NCBI GenBank assembly: GCA_036377415.1
Contig: DASUYK010000102.1
Coordinates: forward strand, 1-23,787
DNA length: 23,787 nt
DNA from: DASUPK01 sp036377415
GTDB taxonomy: Bacteria; Actinomycetota; Thermoleophilia; Solirubrobacterales; 70-9
Reading direction: 5' to 3'
The notes under the pieces were generated by a model that was not told where the DNA came from, made no database searches, and worked only from the letters and a program-made list of their open reading frames with translations. Position numbers and translations under genes: made by a program. Positions within the stretch are counted from its first letter, which is position 1; every line of letters starts with the position of its first letter. Of the stretch, positions 13,835 to 23,787 are shown one piece after another.

Positions 13835-14773
13835 TCAGGATCCGGCCATCCGGACCGCGTCTCGGATCGCCGCGGCCGTCGCCGTCGCCGCCGCGGCCCC
13901 GATCTGAAGCGAGATGAGGGGGCGAGACTCGCCCGCGGTGCCCGACGCGAGGCAGAAGACGACGTCGCCGTCCACCGGCGTGAAGGTCGGATCGACCGCG
14001 CGGGCGATCCCGGCGGTGGCGGCCCGCGCCACCATCCCGCACTCCCGCTTGGTGAGCGCGGCGTCCGTGCAGACGCAGACGAGGGTCGTGTTCCCCTCAG
14101 GCGCCCTGAACTCGGGCGCCTGCTCCATCGCTACCAGGTGATCGACGCCGCGAGCCATCTCCCCGTCATCGGCACGGGGCCCGGCGAGGACGGAGCCGTC
14201 CTCCGCGATCACGTCGCCCGCCGCGTTCACGGCGGCCGCCGCCGCGACCGTCTCGCCCGGGCCGGTCCTGATCGCCCCGTAGCCGAACCCGCCCGCCGAT
14301 CCGCGCTCCCGCCCCAGGAGCTTGGCGACGGTCGCCCCGGTGCCCACCCCGACTGCGCCCCGCTCGGGCACCCCGGAATGAGCGTGCTCGCACGCCGCAT
14401 AGCCTTCCTCCGGTCCCGGGCGCGACTTCGGATCGCCGCTCGCGAGGTCGTAGATGACGGCGCTCGGGACCAGCGGCACCCGCCCGGCGGGGGTCCAATA
14501 GCCCATCTCGTGTTGCTCGAGCCAGCGGACGACGCCGTCGGCCGCCGCCAGGCCGAACGCGCTCCCGCCGGTGAGCAGGACGGCGCTCGCCTCCTCGGAG
14601 CGGGAGAGCGGGTTGAGGGTGTCGGTCTCGCGGGTCCCGGGGCCTCCCCCCTGAAGCGAGACTCCGCCGCGCGTGCCCGGCGGAGGGATCACGACGCTGC
14701 ACCCGGTGAGACCCTCGGGGTCCGACCAGTGACCGACCGAGAAGCCCTCCGGAAGGGGAAGCGGATCCGTCAT
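13835..14773 (-). CDS. P1-family (DmpA/NylC-type) N-terminal nucleophile peptidase
   Basis: A 312-residue member of the P1 family, which includes the L-aminopeptidase DmpA, beta-peptidyl aminopeptidases and the nylon oligomer hydrolase NylC. These are made as one chain that cleaves itself, freeing a Ser or Thr nucleophile. Here the expected site is Asn228-Thr229 in EGNTTLVCVCTDA. Other landmarks are GCSVVIPP, LLTGGSAFGLAAADGV and GVGTGATVAKLLG. The protein is cytosolic, and its natural substrate is unclear. The ATG at 14773 overlaps the mutM stop in ATGA, so translation is coupled. It ends near a DAVRMAGS tail. Confidence 0.85.
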   Translation of the reverse strand: MTDPLPLPEGFSVGHWSDPEGLTGCSVVIPPPGTRGGVSLQGGGPGTRETDTLNPLSRSEEASAVLLTGGSAFGLAAADGVVRWLEQHEMGYWTPAGRVPLVPSAVIYDLASGDPKSRPGPEEGYAACEHAHSGVPERGAVGVGTGATVAKLLGRERGSAGGFGYGAIRTGPGETVAAAAAVNAAGDVIAEDGSVLAGPRADDGEMARGVDHLVAMEQAPEFRAPEGNTTLVCVCTDAALTKRECGMVARAATAGIARAVDPTFTPVDGDVVFCLASGTAGESRPLISLQIGAAAATATAAAIRDAVRMAGS

Positions 14774-15696
14774 CTGGTCCCGGCCCTGCGCCTCGGCCGC
14801 CGTCGCAGCCGCTGCTGGCAGCCGGGGCAATAGTAGGTGGAGCGCCCGCTCACCACGATCCTCTGGATCTCGCCGTCGCCGCGAGGGCACCGCTCCCCCT
14901 CGCGGGTGTGGACGAGGAACTCGTCCTGCATCGAGCCCCGCTCCCCACGCGAGTCGAGGTAGTCGTTCATGCTCGCCCCGCCGTGGCGAAGCCCCGCCTC
15001 GAGCGCCTCGACGATCCCCCTGACGAGGCGCTCGGCGTGCTCGAGCTTCATCGACCCGGCCGGGGAAAGCGGATGCAGCCGGGCGCGCCAGAGCGCCTCG
15101 TCGGCGTAGATGTTGCCGATGCCGGCGATCCGGTCCTGGGTGAGCAGAAACGACTTGAGCGGCGCGTTCCGGTCCTTCGCGAGCTCGAGAACCCGGTCGG
15201 GGGTGAGCTCTCCTGAAAGCGGCTCCACGCCCAGGCGTGCGGCGAAATAGTCCTCAAGCACCTCGCCGCGGTCGAGCACGATCGCCTGGCCGAACCGACG
15301 CAGGTCGGTGAAGATCAGCTCACGGCCGTCATCGAGGTCGAAGCGGGCACGCACATGGCTCGGCTCCGGCGGCGACTCGTACAGTCGCGAACCCCCGAGA
15401 CGCTCCGGCTTCATCAGGTCGACCACCATTCCGTCGCTCGCCTCCCGCAGCAACAGGTTCCCGGTCATCCGCAGGTGGAGCGCGAGGGTCCGGCCCCCGT
15501 CAAGCTCGATCAGGAGGTACTTCCCCCGCCGCTCGACCGCCTCGACGCGGCGGCCGGACACCGCCCTCTCCACGGATCGGGCCGGCTCCGGCCGGGTGAG
15601 ACGCTCGTCAACGATGGAGACCCTCTCCATCCGCTTGCCGACGAGCTCAGGCTCGAGCTGGCGGCGGACGGTCTCCACCTCTGGCAACTCGGGCAT
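14770..15696 (-). CDS. mutM: Formamidopyrimidine-DNA glycosylase (Fpg/MutM), altered zinc finger
   Basis: A 308-residue bifunctional glycosylase/AP lyase that removes 8-oxoguanine and other oxidised purines. The catalytic N-terminus M-P-E-L-P-E is intact (Pro2 becomes the Schiff-base nucleophile, Glu3), and Lys59 is in GKYLL. The helix-two-turn-helix has QDRIAGIGNIYADEALW, and the ALHLRMTG loop is present. The C-terminal zinc finger normally has four cysteines, but here the first pair reads CPRGD: Cys270 is present, position 273 is Gly, and Cys290 and Cys293 remain. A basic RLRRRPRRR tail follows. It begins 10 bp after xerD and overlaps the P1 peptidase start. Confidence 0.93.
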   Translation of the reverse strand: MPELPEVETVRRQLEPELVGKRMERVSIVDERLTRPEPARSVERAVSGRRVEAVERRGKYLLIELDGGRTLALHLRMTGNLLLREASDGMVVDLMKPERLGGSRLYESPPEPSHVRARFDLDDGRELIFTDLRRFGQAIVLDRGEVLEDYFAARLGVEPLSGELTPDRVLELAKDRNAPLKSFLLTQDRIAGIGNIYADEALWRARLHPLSPAGSMKLEHAERLVRGIVEALEAGLRHGGASMNDYLDSRGERGSMQDEFLVHTREGERCPRGDGEIQRIVVSGRSTYYCPGCQQRLRRRPRRRAGTR

Positions 15697-15706
15697 GCAT
15701 GGGAGG

Positions 15707-16726
15707 CTAGTGAGGCGCCTGGTCCGCCGACCGCTCCAGATGCGCTCTCGGATGGGCCTTGAAGTAGGCCTGCTTGAGCTCCTCGCCGGAAAGGTGGGTG
15801 TAGAGCTGGGTCGTCGAGAGATCGGCGTGGCCGAGCATCTCCTGGACCGAGCGCAGGTCGCATCCCCCCGTGAGCAGATGTGTGGCGAACGAATGCCGGA
15901 GCGTGTGGGGGCTCATCCGATCGCCCAGCCCCGCCGCCTTGGCGTGGCGGAGGACGATCTTGTAGAGGCCCTGCCTGCTGAGCGGCCCGCCCCGAAAGTT
16001 GAGGAAGAGCTTCCGCTCATCGTGAGCCCGGAGGAGCTTCGCGCGCCCCGCGCGCAGGTAGACGCGCACGGCCGCGACCGCCTTCCCTCCGGTCGGCACC
16101 AGCCGCTCCTTCGATCCCTTGCCTCGTGCGCGGACGATCCCCTTGTCGAGGTCGATGTCGTCGAGCTCCAGCGAGATCGTCTCCGACGCCCGCAGGCCCG
16201 ACGCGTACATCAGCTCGAGCAGGGCGCGATCGCGGATGCTCACCGGATCATCGCCGTGTGGCTGGGCGAGGAGCCGCTGAACCTCGCCATAGCTCAGAAC
16301 CTCCGGGAGCTTTCTCCCCCGCCGAGGCGTCTCCAGCTGGGCGGCGGGATCGTCATCAATCGCCTCCTCTCGCCTGAGGTGCCGGTAGAACGAGCGCAGG
16401 CAGGCTGCCTTCCGATTGACGGTGGCCGTCGAGCAGGAGGGGCGGCCGTCGTCGTCCCCCTGGGCGAGATCCGCGAGGAAGTCCGAGAGGTCGCTGGCGG
16501 TGGCGGTTGTCGCGTCCCGATCTCGCTCGGCCAGGAAACGGCCGAATTGGAGCAGGTCGGTCCGGTACGCGGAAAGCGTGTTCCGCGAGAGCCCGCGCTC
16601 GAACTCGAGATGCGCGAGGAAGTCGAGCAAGAGCGCCTCATAGCGCTCCGAGGGCTCATTCGAGCGCGCTCCACCAGGAGCAACCCGATCAGTGCCGGCC
16701 TCTCGCGCCGGCGCAATCGTGGCCAT
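15707..16726 (-). CDS. xerD: Tyrosine recombinase XerD/XerC
   Basis: A 339-residue tyrosine recombinase. The N-terminal SAM-like DNA-binding domain (about 29-125) contains HLEFERGLSRNTLSAYRTDL. The catalytic domain shows Arg179 (ASGLRASE), Lys203 (GKGSKER), His274 and Arg277 (SPHTLRHSFATHLL), His300 (LGHADLSTTQ) and nucleophile Tyr309 (QLYTH). It resolves chromosome dimers at dif with its partner Xer. About 28 extra residues precede the usual start, so a later start is possible. The housekeeping context next to a NUDIX gene, as in M. tuberculosis Rv1700-Rv1701, argues for XerD rather than a phage integrase. Confidence 0.93.
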   Translation of the reverse strand: MATIAPAREAGTDRVAPGGARSNEPSERYEALLLDFLAHLEFERGLSRNTLSAYRTDLLQFGRFLAERDRDATTATASDLSDFLADLAQGDDDGRPSCSTATVNRKAACLRSFYRHLRREEAIDDDPAAQLETPRRGRKLPEVLSYGEVQRLLAQPHGDDPVSIRDRALLELMYASGLRASETISLELDDIDLDKGIVRARGKGSKERLVPTGGKAVAAVRVYLRAGRAKLLRAHDERKLFLNFRGGPLSRQGLYKIVLRHAKAAGLGDRMSPHTLRHSFATHLLTGGCDLRSVQEMLGHADLSTTQLYTHLSGEELKQAYFKAHPRAHLERSADQAPH

Positions 16727-16776
16727 GCGAGTTACTTCCGCGGCCGGGCGCCCGTCCCTCCCTTGAATTCAGCCCC

Positions 16777-17307
16777 TCAGAGGAGCTGCTTGAGCATCAG
16801 CAGGCCGACCAGGGACTTGGCGTCCTCGCAGCGTGCGATCGCCGCATCGAGGTCGTCCAGGGGGACCTCCACGACCTCGATCCGCTCTTCCGAGGATCCC
16901 TGACCCGGGACGTCGTAGAGCTCCGTCGCCAGGAAGAGGTGAACCCGCTCCGTGGCGAACCCCGGGCTCGTGTAGAAGCTCGTCAGCTCGCGCCAGTCGC
17001 CCGCGGACTTGCCGATCTCCTCGGCCAACTCCCTCTGTGCGCATTGAAGCGGCGTCTCGCCCTCGACGTCGAGCTTGCCGGCCGGGATCTCGAGCAGGGC
17101 CGGCTCACCCACGGCCTCACGCGGCTGTTCGCACATGTACAGGACCCTGTCGTCGTGCGCGACGACGCCGACGGCGCCCGGATGGACGACGACCTGGCGC
17201 GTTGCCCGGCTCCCGTCCTCGTACTGGAACGTGTCCATGCGAACCGAGGCGATCGGGCCGCGGTGGACCAGCTTGCCCCCGATCCTCTTCAGCCGTCCGT
17301 CGGGCAC
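16777..17307 (-). CDS. NUDIX hydrolase, ADP-ribose pyrophosphatase type
   Basis: A 176-residue NUDIX enzyme expected to hydrolyse ADP-ribose or similar nucleoside diphosphate derivatives with Mg2+. The NUDIX box runs from about residue 77: GKLDVEGETPLQCAQRELAE, then EIG, with the metal-binding R-E-x-x-E-E core intact. The loop after the first Gly has one residue more than the textbook G-x5-E, as I recall for the actinobacterial homologue Rv1700. TSPGFATERVHLFLA downstream is typical of ADP-ribose pyrophosphatases. The GTG at 17307 is chosen because MPDGRLKRIGG fits family starts; the longer frame to 17496 overlaps the M20 gene. Confidence 0.87.
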   Translation of the reverse strand: MPDGRLKRIGGKLVHRGPIASVRMDTFQYEDGSRATRQVVVHPGAVGVVAHDDRVLYMCEQPREAVGEPALLEIPAGKLDVEGETPLQCAQRELAEEIGKSAGDWRELTSFYTSPGFATERVHLFLATELYDVPGQGSSEERIEVVEVPLDDLDAAIARCEDAKSLVGLLMLKQLL

Positions 17308-17423
17308 TACACGCGTTCTACCAGCGCCGCGGCCGGGGCGTCTCCAGCCTGCCCGGGCGCTCGCGAAGAAAGCCGGATCGCCCCTGCGGAGCTTCAGCAT
17401 CCGGGGTAGCGACCCGCGGCCCG

Positions 17424-18575
17424 TCAGGCATCGGCTTGCACATCCGAGCTCTCCGCGCCAGGCTCCTCGGCGGCGCACTCGAGCGCGGCCTCGCACACGG
17501 CCAGCATCTCCACAATCGCCGCGGAGCTGACCAGCTCGTCGGGGGTGTGGTTGGCCTCGGTCCCGTTGGCGAGGAGCAGCGCCTCGTAACCGGCGCTGAG
17601 GAGCGCGTTCGCGTCGCTTCCGCCGCCGGTATGAACGAGCGAGGGCTCGTGGCCGGTCCGGCGAAGGGCCTCGCAGGCGACCCGCACCGGGGCAGACTTG
17701 GGATCGACTCGATACCCGCGGAACATCTCGATCACCCGGGTGTCGACGTCACAGCCCTGCTCCCCGGCCGCCCAGGTGCAGGCGTCGACCATCTCCCCGA
17801 CCGTCGCCGCCGCCCGCTCGCCATCGACGCTGCGCGCCTCGCCGAGGATCCGGCAGTGGCCGGGAACGACGTTGGAGGCGATCCCACCCTCGATCATGCC
17901 GACGTTCGCGGTCGTCTCATCGTCGAGGCGCCCCAGCCTCATCCCCGCGACCGCGGCCGCGGCCGCCGCGATCGCGCTGCTGCCCTCTTCGGGATTGATC
18001 CCGGCGTGGGCCTCGTGCCCAGTGAACTCGGCGATCAGCCGCTTGTAGGTCGGCGCGGCGACGATCACCTCGCCGATCGGGGTAGCGTGGTCGAGCACGA
18101 AGCCGAAGGGCGAGCACAACACGGACGTGTCGAGCTCCCGCGCGCCCCGCAGGCCGTCCTCCTCGGCGACGGTGAAGACCAGTTCGAGGCCGAGGGCGGC
18201 CGGGTCCGACGCGCGGCGCGCGGCCAGCTCCATAAGCACCGTGACCGCGGCCTTGTTGTCGGCTCCGAGGATCGTGTCACCGCTGCTGCGAAAGACGCCG
18301 TTCTCGCGCGCGACCTCGATCGGGTCGTCATGCGGAACCGTGTCCAAGTGGCAGAAGAAGGAGAGCCAGCGGTCCTCCCGGCCGGGCACCCTCGCGATCA
18401 GATTGCCCGCGGCCGCTCGGGCCGGCTTCGCCGCGGAGTCCTCGGCCACCTCGATCCTCAGGCCGCGCAGCTCCTCCAGGACCGCATCCGCGATCGCGCG
18501 CTCCTCGCCCGTGGGGCTCGCGATCTCGCAGAGCCGCACGAAGCGATCAAGCATGCGCTGGTCGTCGGCGCTCAC
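17424..18575 (-). CDS. M20-family metallopeptidase (peptidase T-like)
   Basis: A 383-residue co-catalytic zinc peptidase. Metal ligands and catalytic residues appear in FFCHLDTVP (His, and the Asp two residues later), GADNKAAV (bridging Asp), TVAEEDGLRG (catalytic Glu and zinc Glu) and later HTGGGSDANAL. The dimerisation lid lies about residues 185-300, with GHEAHAGINPEEGSSA. It probably trims di- or tripeptides in the cytosol, like PepT. Start at GTG 18575. The gene sits between pyrG and the NUDIX gene, a position that the M. tuberculosis order does not show. Confidence 0.88.
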   Translation of the reverse strand: MSADDQRMLDRFVRLCEIASPTGEERAIADAVLEELRGLRIEVAEDSAAKPARAAAGNLIARVPGREDRWLSFFCHLDTVPHDDPIEVARENGVFRSSGDTILGADNKAAVTVLMELAARRASDPAALGLELVFTVAEEDGLRGARELDTSVLCSPFGFVLDHATPIGEVIVAAPTYKRLIAEFTGHEAHAGINPEEGSSAIAAAAAAVAGMRLGRLDDETTANVGMIEGGIASNVVPGHCRILGEARSVDGERAAATVGEMVDACTWAAGEQGCDVDTRVIEMFRGYRVDPKSAPVRVACEALRRTGHEPSLVHTGGGSDANALLSAGYEALLLANGTEANHTPDELVSSAAIVEMLAVCEAALECAAEEPGAESSDVQADA

Positions 18576-18651
18576 GACCGCGACAGGCTACGCCGCCATA
18601 CCGTGTCACGCAGGGCCGCGGCAAGGCGACCGGAGCCGAGCGGGACCGCGA

Positions 18652-20358
<1,707 letters not shown>

Positions 20359-20451
20359 TTGCCTCTGCCGAGCGAGTCTAGTCGCTGAAGCAGCGGAACC
20401 CCCTCGATCGTCGCGGAGGTCGACCGAAACTCCCGATGGAGCGAGATGACC

Positions 20452-22125
20452 TCAGGCGGCCTCGAGAAGCTCCCGGGCGTGGCGGTCCGCGGCCTCGTCG
20501 CCGTCGGAGCCCCCCAGCATCCGGACGATCTCGGCGACCAGCCCCTCGCCGGAGACGCGCTCGACGGTCGCCATCGCCGGTCCCTGGCCGACGCTCTTGG
20601 AGATCCGGAAATGCGCATCGGCCAACGACGCGACCTGCGGCAGATGGGTGATGCAGAGCACCTGCCGCTCGGCACCGAGTGCCCTCAGCCTCCCCCCCAC
20701 CGCCCGCGCGGTGTTGCCGCCGATACCGGCGTCGATTTCGTCGAAGACGTAGGTGGCCGCGCCGCCGCGGGCCCCCTGACCGGCGAGAGCGAGCATCACG
20801 CGTGAGAGCTCGCCGCCCGAGGCCGCGTCGCGCAGGGGTGCGACCGGAATGCCCGGGTTCGTCGCGACCCGGAAGGTGGCCCGCTCGTGTCCGAGGGGCC
20901 CGAACCCGTCGGGGTGGGGCTCGAGGGCGACGTCGAGCTTCGCACCGCCCATCGCGAGCTGGTCGAGCTCCTCGGCCACCCTCTTTTCGAGGCGCCGCGC
21001 CGTCCGTGCACGGACCTCGCTGAGCTGCGCCCCCAGATCGGTGCGCAGCCGTGACGCCGCCGCGAGCTCGGCCTCGAGCTCCTCGGTCCTCTCCCCCGCC
21101 CCGTCGATCGTGGCGATCTCGGCCCGGCATCTCTCCGCGTGAGCGAGCACCGACTCGATCGAGCCGCCGTGCTTGCGCTTCAGCCGATCGAGGACCTCGA
21201 GCCGCTCCTCGACCTGCTCGAGCCGGCCGGGCTCGGACTCGATCCGCTCTGTGTATCCCCGAAGCTCCGCGGCGAGCTCCTGGAGCTCGACCCTGACCCC
21301 GCGGATCCGCTGCGCCGGCTCGTCGAGCTCTGGGTCGACGTCGACCTGGGCGGCCAAGGCGGCCTCGGCGGTCCCGACCGCTTCCGATGCCCCGGCGTCG
21401 TCACCGTTCAGGGCGGTCACAGCCGCGGCGGCGGCCGCGCGTAGCGCCTCCGAATTGCGGAGCCGTTCACGCTCCGGCACGAGCTCGGAATCCTCGGCGG
21501 GACCGGGCCTCGCCGCCTCGATCTCCTCGAGCTCGTAGCGGAGGATGTCGAGGTCGCGCTCGCGCGCTCCCTCACGCTCGCGGATCGCGGCCAGCTCCCG
21601 CTCGACCCGCAGCACCTCCGCATGGGCTCCCCGGTACGCGCGGCGGCGCTCCAGGTGGTCCTCCCCGGCGAAGCCGTCGAGCGTCTCGAGCTGGGCGCTC
21701 GAGAGGGTGAGCTTGCGGTGCTCGTGCTGCCCATAGAACGCGAGCAGCCTCGAGCCGAGCGCCTGGAGATCGGGAGCGCTGGCCGAGCGGCCGCCGAGGA
21801 ATGCGCTGGTCCGCCCGGACGCCGAGACCCTCCGCCCGATCACCAGCTCGGCGCTCCCCTCGGGGAGGCGCTCGGAGAGCTCGGCGAGCTCGGGATCGTC
21901 GAGCAGGCCCTCCGGGAGCTCGAAGACGCCCTCCACGTACGCCTCGGCCGCACCGGGGCGAACGATCCGGGGGCGCGCCTTTCCGCCCATCAGCAGATCG
22001 AAGGAGTGCGCCAGGATCGTCTTTCCCGCTCCGGTCTCGCCGGTGATCGCGTTCAGGCCGGAGCCGAGCCGAATCTCGGCCCCCTCGATCAGCAGGAGAT
22101 TCTCGATCCGCAGCTCCAGGAGCAC
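20452..22125 (-). CDS. recN: DNA repair protein RecN
   Basis: A 557-residue SMC-like ATPase that acts at double-strand breaks. Walker A GETGAGKT is at residues 29-36, the long coiled coil covers roughly 150-390 (glutamate, arginine and alanine rich), the ABC signature is SGGELSR and Walker B is YVFDEIDAGIGG. The FYGQHEHRKL stretch near residue 130 corresponds to the Q-loop region of RecN. Start at GTG 22125; no better start is seen, since the first residues MLLELRIENLLLIEG match the family exactly. It lies 39 bp downstream of nadK, with a possible DNA-damage promoter in that gap. Confidence 0.95.
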   Translation of the reverse strand: MLLELRIENLLLIEGAEIRLGSGLNAITGETGAGKTILAHSFDLLMGGKARPRIVRPGAAEAYVEGVFELPEGLLDDPELAELSERLPEGSAELVIGRRVSASGRTSAFLGGRSASAPDLQALGSRLLAFYGQHEHRKLTLSSAQLETLDGFAGEDHLERRRAYRGAHAEVLRVERELAAIREREGARERDLDILRYELEEIEAARPGPAEDSELVPERERLRNSEALRAAAAAAVTALNGDDAGASEAVGTAEAALAAQVDVDPELDEPAQRIRGVRVELQELAAELRGYTERIESEPGRLEQVEERLEVLDRLKRKHGGSIESVLAHAERCRAEIATIDGAGERTEELEAELAAASRLRTDLGAQLSEVRARTARRLEKRVAEELDQLAMGGAKLDVALEPHPDGFGPLGHERATFRVATNPGIPVAPLRDAASGGELSRVMLALAGQGARGGAATYVFDEIDAGIGGNTARAVGGRLRALGAERQVLCITHLPQVASLADAHFRISKSVGQGPAMATVERVSGEGLVAEIVRMLGGSDGDEAADRHARELLEAA

Positions 22126-22131
22126 CGCCCC

Positions 22132-22154
22132 GTTCTAACGGGAGGGCCCGACAG
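22132..22154 (-). promoter_or_regulatory. RecA-NDp/PafBC-like promoter candidate for recN
   Basis: On the minus strand CTGTCGGGC, then 8 bp, then TAGAAC, ends 6 bp before the recN GTG. The mycobacterial LexA-independent damage promoter is TTGTCRGTG-N8-TANNNT. The TGTCRG core, the 8-bp spacing and TA match; the first base, the last two bases of the first element and the final T do not. A transcript from here would be nearly leaderless. Confidence 0.35.
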
Positions 22155-22164
22155 ATTCGCCCTA

Positions 22165-23001
22165 CTACGCGAGCTGGCCGAACTTCTCGCGAATCCGGTT
22201 GTAGAAGTTCGCCCCCCGCAGCTGCGCGAGCCGGCCAACGGTGTCGTCGAACCGCATCTCGATCTCCGCCCCCGGCGCGAGCTCCCCCACCCCCTCGCCG
22301 TCGAGCGCGATCTCGACCGGCTCGCGCCCGGCGGCGTTCCGGACTCGGAGTGCATCGTCCGGCGCCACCACCAGGGCCCGGGCGGCGAGGGTGTGCGGCG
22401 CGATGAAGCTGACGACATACCCCTCGACCCCCCAGGCCAGGATCGGGCCCGCGTTGGCGAGGTTGTAGCCGGTCGATCCGGCCGGGGTAGCGGCAACGAG
22501 CCCGTCGCAACGAACGCTCCCCACCTCCTCGCCGCCGATTCGGTACGACAGCTCGGCGACCCTCCCATGCGGCCGGCGGACGAAGCTGATGTCGTTCAGT
22601 GCGACCGGCCGCTCGACGGGGAGGTCGACCCGCAGTGCGGGAAGGTCCATCACTTCGAAGTCGCCGGCGAAGGCGCGCCGCAAGCCGCCCTCGAGCTCCT
22701 CCCGCTCGACCGCCGCCAGGAACCCGATCGTTCCGAAGTTCACGCCGAAGACGGGGACCCCGGTGTCGGCGAAGCGCCGGAGCGCGTAGAGGATGCTGCC
22801 GTCCCCGCCGAGGACGATGCAGACGTCGGGCCGCCCGCCGTCGTCGATGCGGGCGATCCCCGCGGCCGCATCGCCGTGCTTCTCGTGTTCGTCGGCCGTC
22901 GCGACCAACTCCACCGATGCCGCCCGAGCCGCCTCGACTGTGGCGGCGACCGCCTCTGAGGCGGTCTCCGGGTGGGTGTGCGTGATCAGCATCGCCCGCA
23001 T
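22165..23001 (-). CDS. nadK: NAD kinase
   Basis: A 278-residue ATP/polyphosphate-dependent NAD kinase making NADP. The GGDGS motif is at residues 65-69 in IVLGGDGSILYALR, NDIS at 136-139, and ATPAGSTGYNLA near 171-182 binds NAD; the usual T-P-T-G-S-T-A-Y reads T-P-A-G-S-T-G-Y here, as in some actinobacteria. VNFGTIGFL is also typical. The ATG at 23001 overlaps the tlyA stop (TGATG), so the two are translationally coupled. NADPH produced this way supports the biosynthetic genes around, but the link is only co-transcription. Confidence 0.95.
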   Translation of the reverse strand: MRAMLITHTHPETASEAVAATVEAARAASVELVATADEHEKHGDAAAGIARIDDGGRPDVCIVLGGDGSILYALRRFADTGVPVFGVNFGTIGFLAAVEREELEGGLRRAFAGDFEVMDLPALRVDLPVERPVALNDISFVRRPHGRVAELSYRIGGEEVGSVRCDGLVAATPAGSTGYNLANAGPILAWGVEGYVVSFIAPHTLAARALVVAPDDALRVRNAAGREPVEIALDGEGVGELAPGAEIEMRFDDTVGRLAQLRGANFYNRIREKFGQLA

Positions 23002-23783
23002 CAGACCTCGACCTCCTCGAGTGCTCGCGCCAGGTCAATCCCCTCGCCGTCGCGGGTGGCCCAGATGAAGGCCTCCAGGTTCCCCTTCGGGCCGGGGAGC
23101 CCGGACGGCGCCAGACCCCGGACGACGAGGCCCGCCGACTCGGCCGCCCCCGCCACCTGCCGAATCGCGTCTCGGCGGTCGTCCGGGTCCCTCACCACGC
23201 CTCCCTTCCCCACCCGCTCCTTCCCGAGCTCGAACTGCGGCTTGACCATCGCGAGCAGGTCGAACTGCGGGGCGGCGCAGTCCGTGATCGGCCCGAGCAG
23301 CTTCGCGAGCGAGATGAACGAGACGTCGACCGTGATGAGCTCGGGCCGAAAGGGCAGCGAGGGCTCCCCGAGCGCCCGCGCGTTGATCCTCTCCATCACC
23401 AACACCCTCGAGTCCTGCCGAAGGCGCCAGTCGAGCTGGCCGTAGCCGACGTCGAGAGCGATCACGATCGCGGCGCCTCGCTGAAGCAGGCAATCGGTGA
23501 ATCCCCCGGTGGACGCACCGACATCGAGGCAGCGGCGGCCGTCGACCTCGATCGGGAGAGCATCGAGCGCGTTCGCGAGCTTCTCGCCGCCGCGCGAGAC
23601 GAACTCCTGTTCCGCCTCGATCACGAGCTCCGCGGTCTCGGGGACGAGCTCACTCGGCTTCTGCACCTCGGGCCCGTCGGGCCCGAGCCTGACGCGGCCG
23701 GCGCGCACCGAGGCGGCGGCGGCCGTCCGGGAGGGCGCGAGCCCGCGCTCGGCCAGCAGGCTGTCGGCGCGACGCCGGGTCAC
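23001..23783 (-). CDS. tlyA: TlyA-family 16S/23S rRNA 2'-O-methyltransferase
   Basis: A 260-residue TlyA. The S4 RNA-binding domain occupies residues 1-60 (RRRADSLLAERGLAPSRTAA), followed by the linker FVSRGGEKLANAL. The Rossmann methyltransferase has the SAM motif LDVGASTGGFTD near residue 86. The catalytic set expected in this RrmJ-like family can be seen as the Lys in GGEKL, the Asp in ITVDVSFIS and the Lys and Glu in VKPQFE. It methylates cytidine 2'-O in rRNA; in M. tuberculosis the homologue affects capreomycin susceptibility. The GTG at 23783 is four bases from the window edge, so an upstream start cannot be excluded. Confidence 0.9.
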   Translation of the reverse strand: MTRRRADSLLAERGLAPSRTAAAASVRAGRVRLGPDGPEVQKPSELVPETAELVIEAEQEFVSRGGEKLANALDALPIEVDGRRCLDVGASTGGFTDCLLQRGAAIVIALDVGYGQLDWRLRQDSRVLVMERINARALGEPSLPFRPELITVDVSFISLAKLLGPITDCAAPQFDLLAMVKPQFELGKERVGKGGVVRDPDDRRDAIRQVAGAAESAGLVVRGLAPSGLPGPKGNLEAFIWATRDGEGIDLARALEEVEV

Positions 23784-23787
23784 GCGG

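Noticed and set aside
15707..16726. Tyrosine recombinase as the integrase of a mobile element
   Set aside because: It sits next to NUDIX in the conserved actinobacterial order and has XerD spacing of catalytic residues; no attachment site or cargo is adjacent.

Overview
The window is high-GC, densely packed bacterial chromosome. Gene content and order point to the Actinomycetota, and the style of the predicted proteins suggests the Thermoleophilia/Solirubrobacterales. That placement is inference from gene order, tRNAs without an encoded CCA, frequent GTG/TTG starts and protein resemblance; no search was run.

Layout. Positions 1-1290 are a loose, partly decayed region. It holds the start of a secreted glycoside hydrolase-like protein, about 650 bp with only a micro-ORF, hairpins and a probable primase-polymerase remnant, then a tRNA with anticodon CAU and a frameshifted small membrane-protein relic. 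Positions 1291-4390 hold an orphan HPt protein coupled to a thioredoxin-fold lipoprotein, a short-chain dehydrogenase and a family 2 glycosyltransferase. At 4457-4498 lies the 3' half of a tRNA-His with no matching 5' half, a likely scar of site-specific integration or rearrangement. Positions 4514-8382 hold an unknown protein overlapping an NAD(P)-binding epimerase-like gene, a second unknown protein, and a GT1-type glycosyltransferase. A tRNA-Asn with an atypical anticodon loop and a double-HTH HNH endonuclease follow at 8396-9246.

From 9358 to the end the window is mostly housekeeping, almost all on the minus strand. Read in the direction of transcription (right to left): tlyA, nadK, recN, pyrG, an M20 peptidase, a NUDIX hydrolase, xerD, mutM, a P1-family peptidase, recO, then dgt and dnaG, with one plus-strand dehydrogenase between recO and dgt. 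The tlyA-nadK-recN-pyrG-NUDIX-xerD order matches the Mycobacterium tuberculosis Rv1694-Rv1701 region. Many of these genes serve DNA replication, repair and nucleotide supply: primase, dGTPase, RecO, RecN, Fpg, XerD and CTP synthase.

No complete new system is evident. The points most worth a second look are the tRNA-His half, the unusual tRNA-Asn beside the HNH gene (whose likely -10 lies inside a palindrome), the missing zinc-ligand cysteine in MutM, the damage-promoter-like site before recN, and the orphan HPt/lipoprotein pair.
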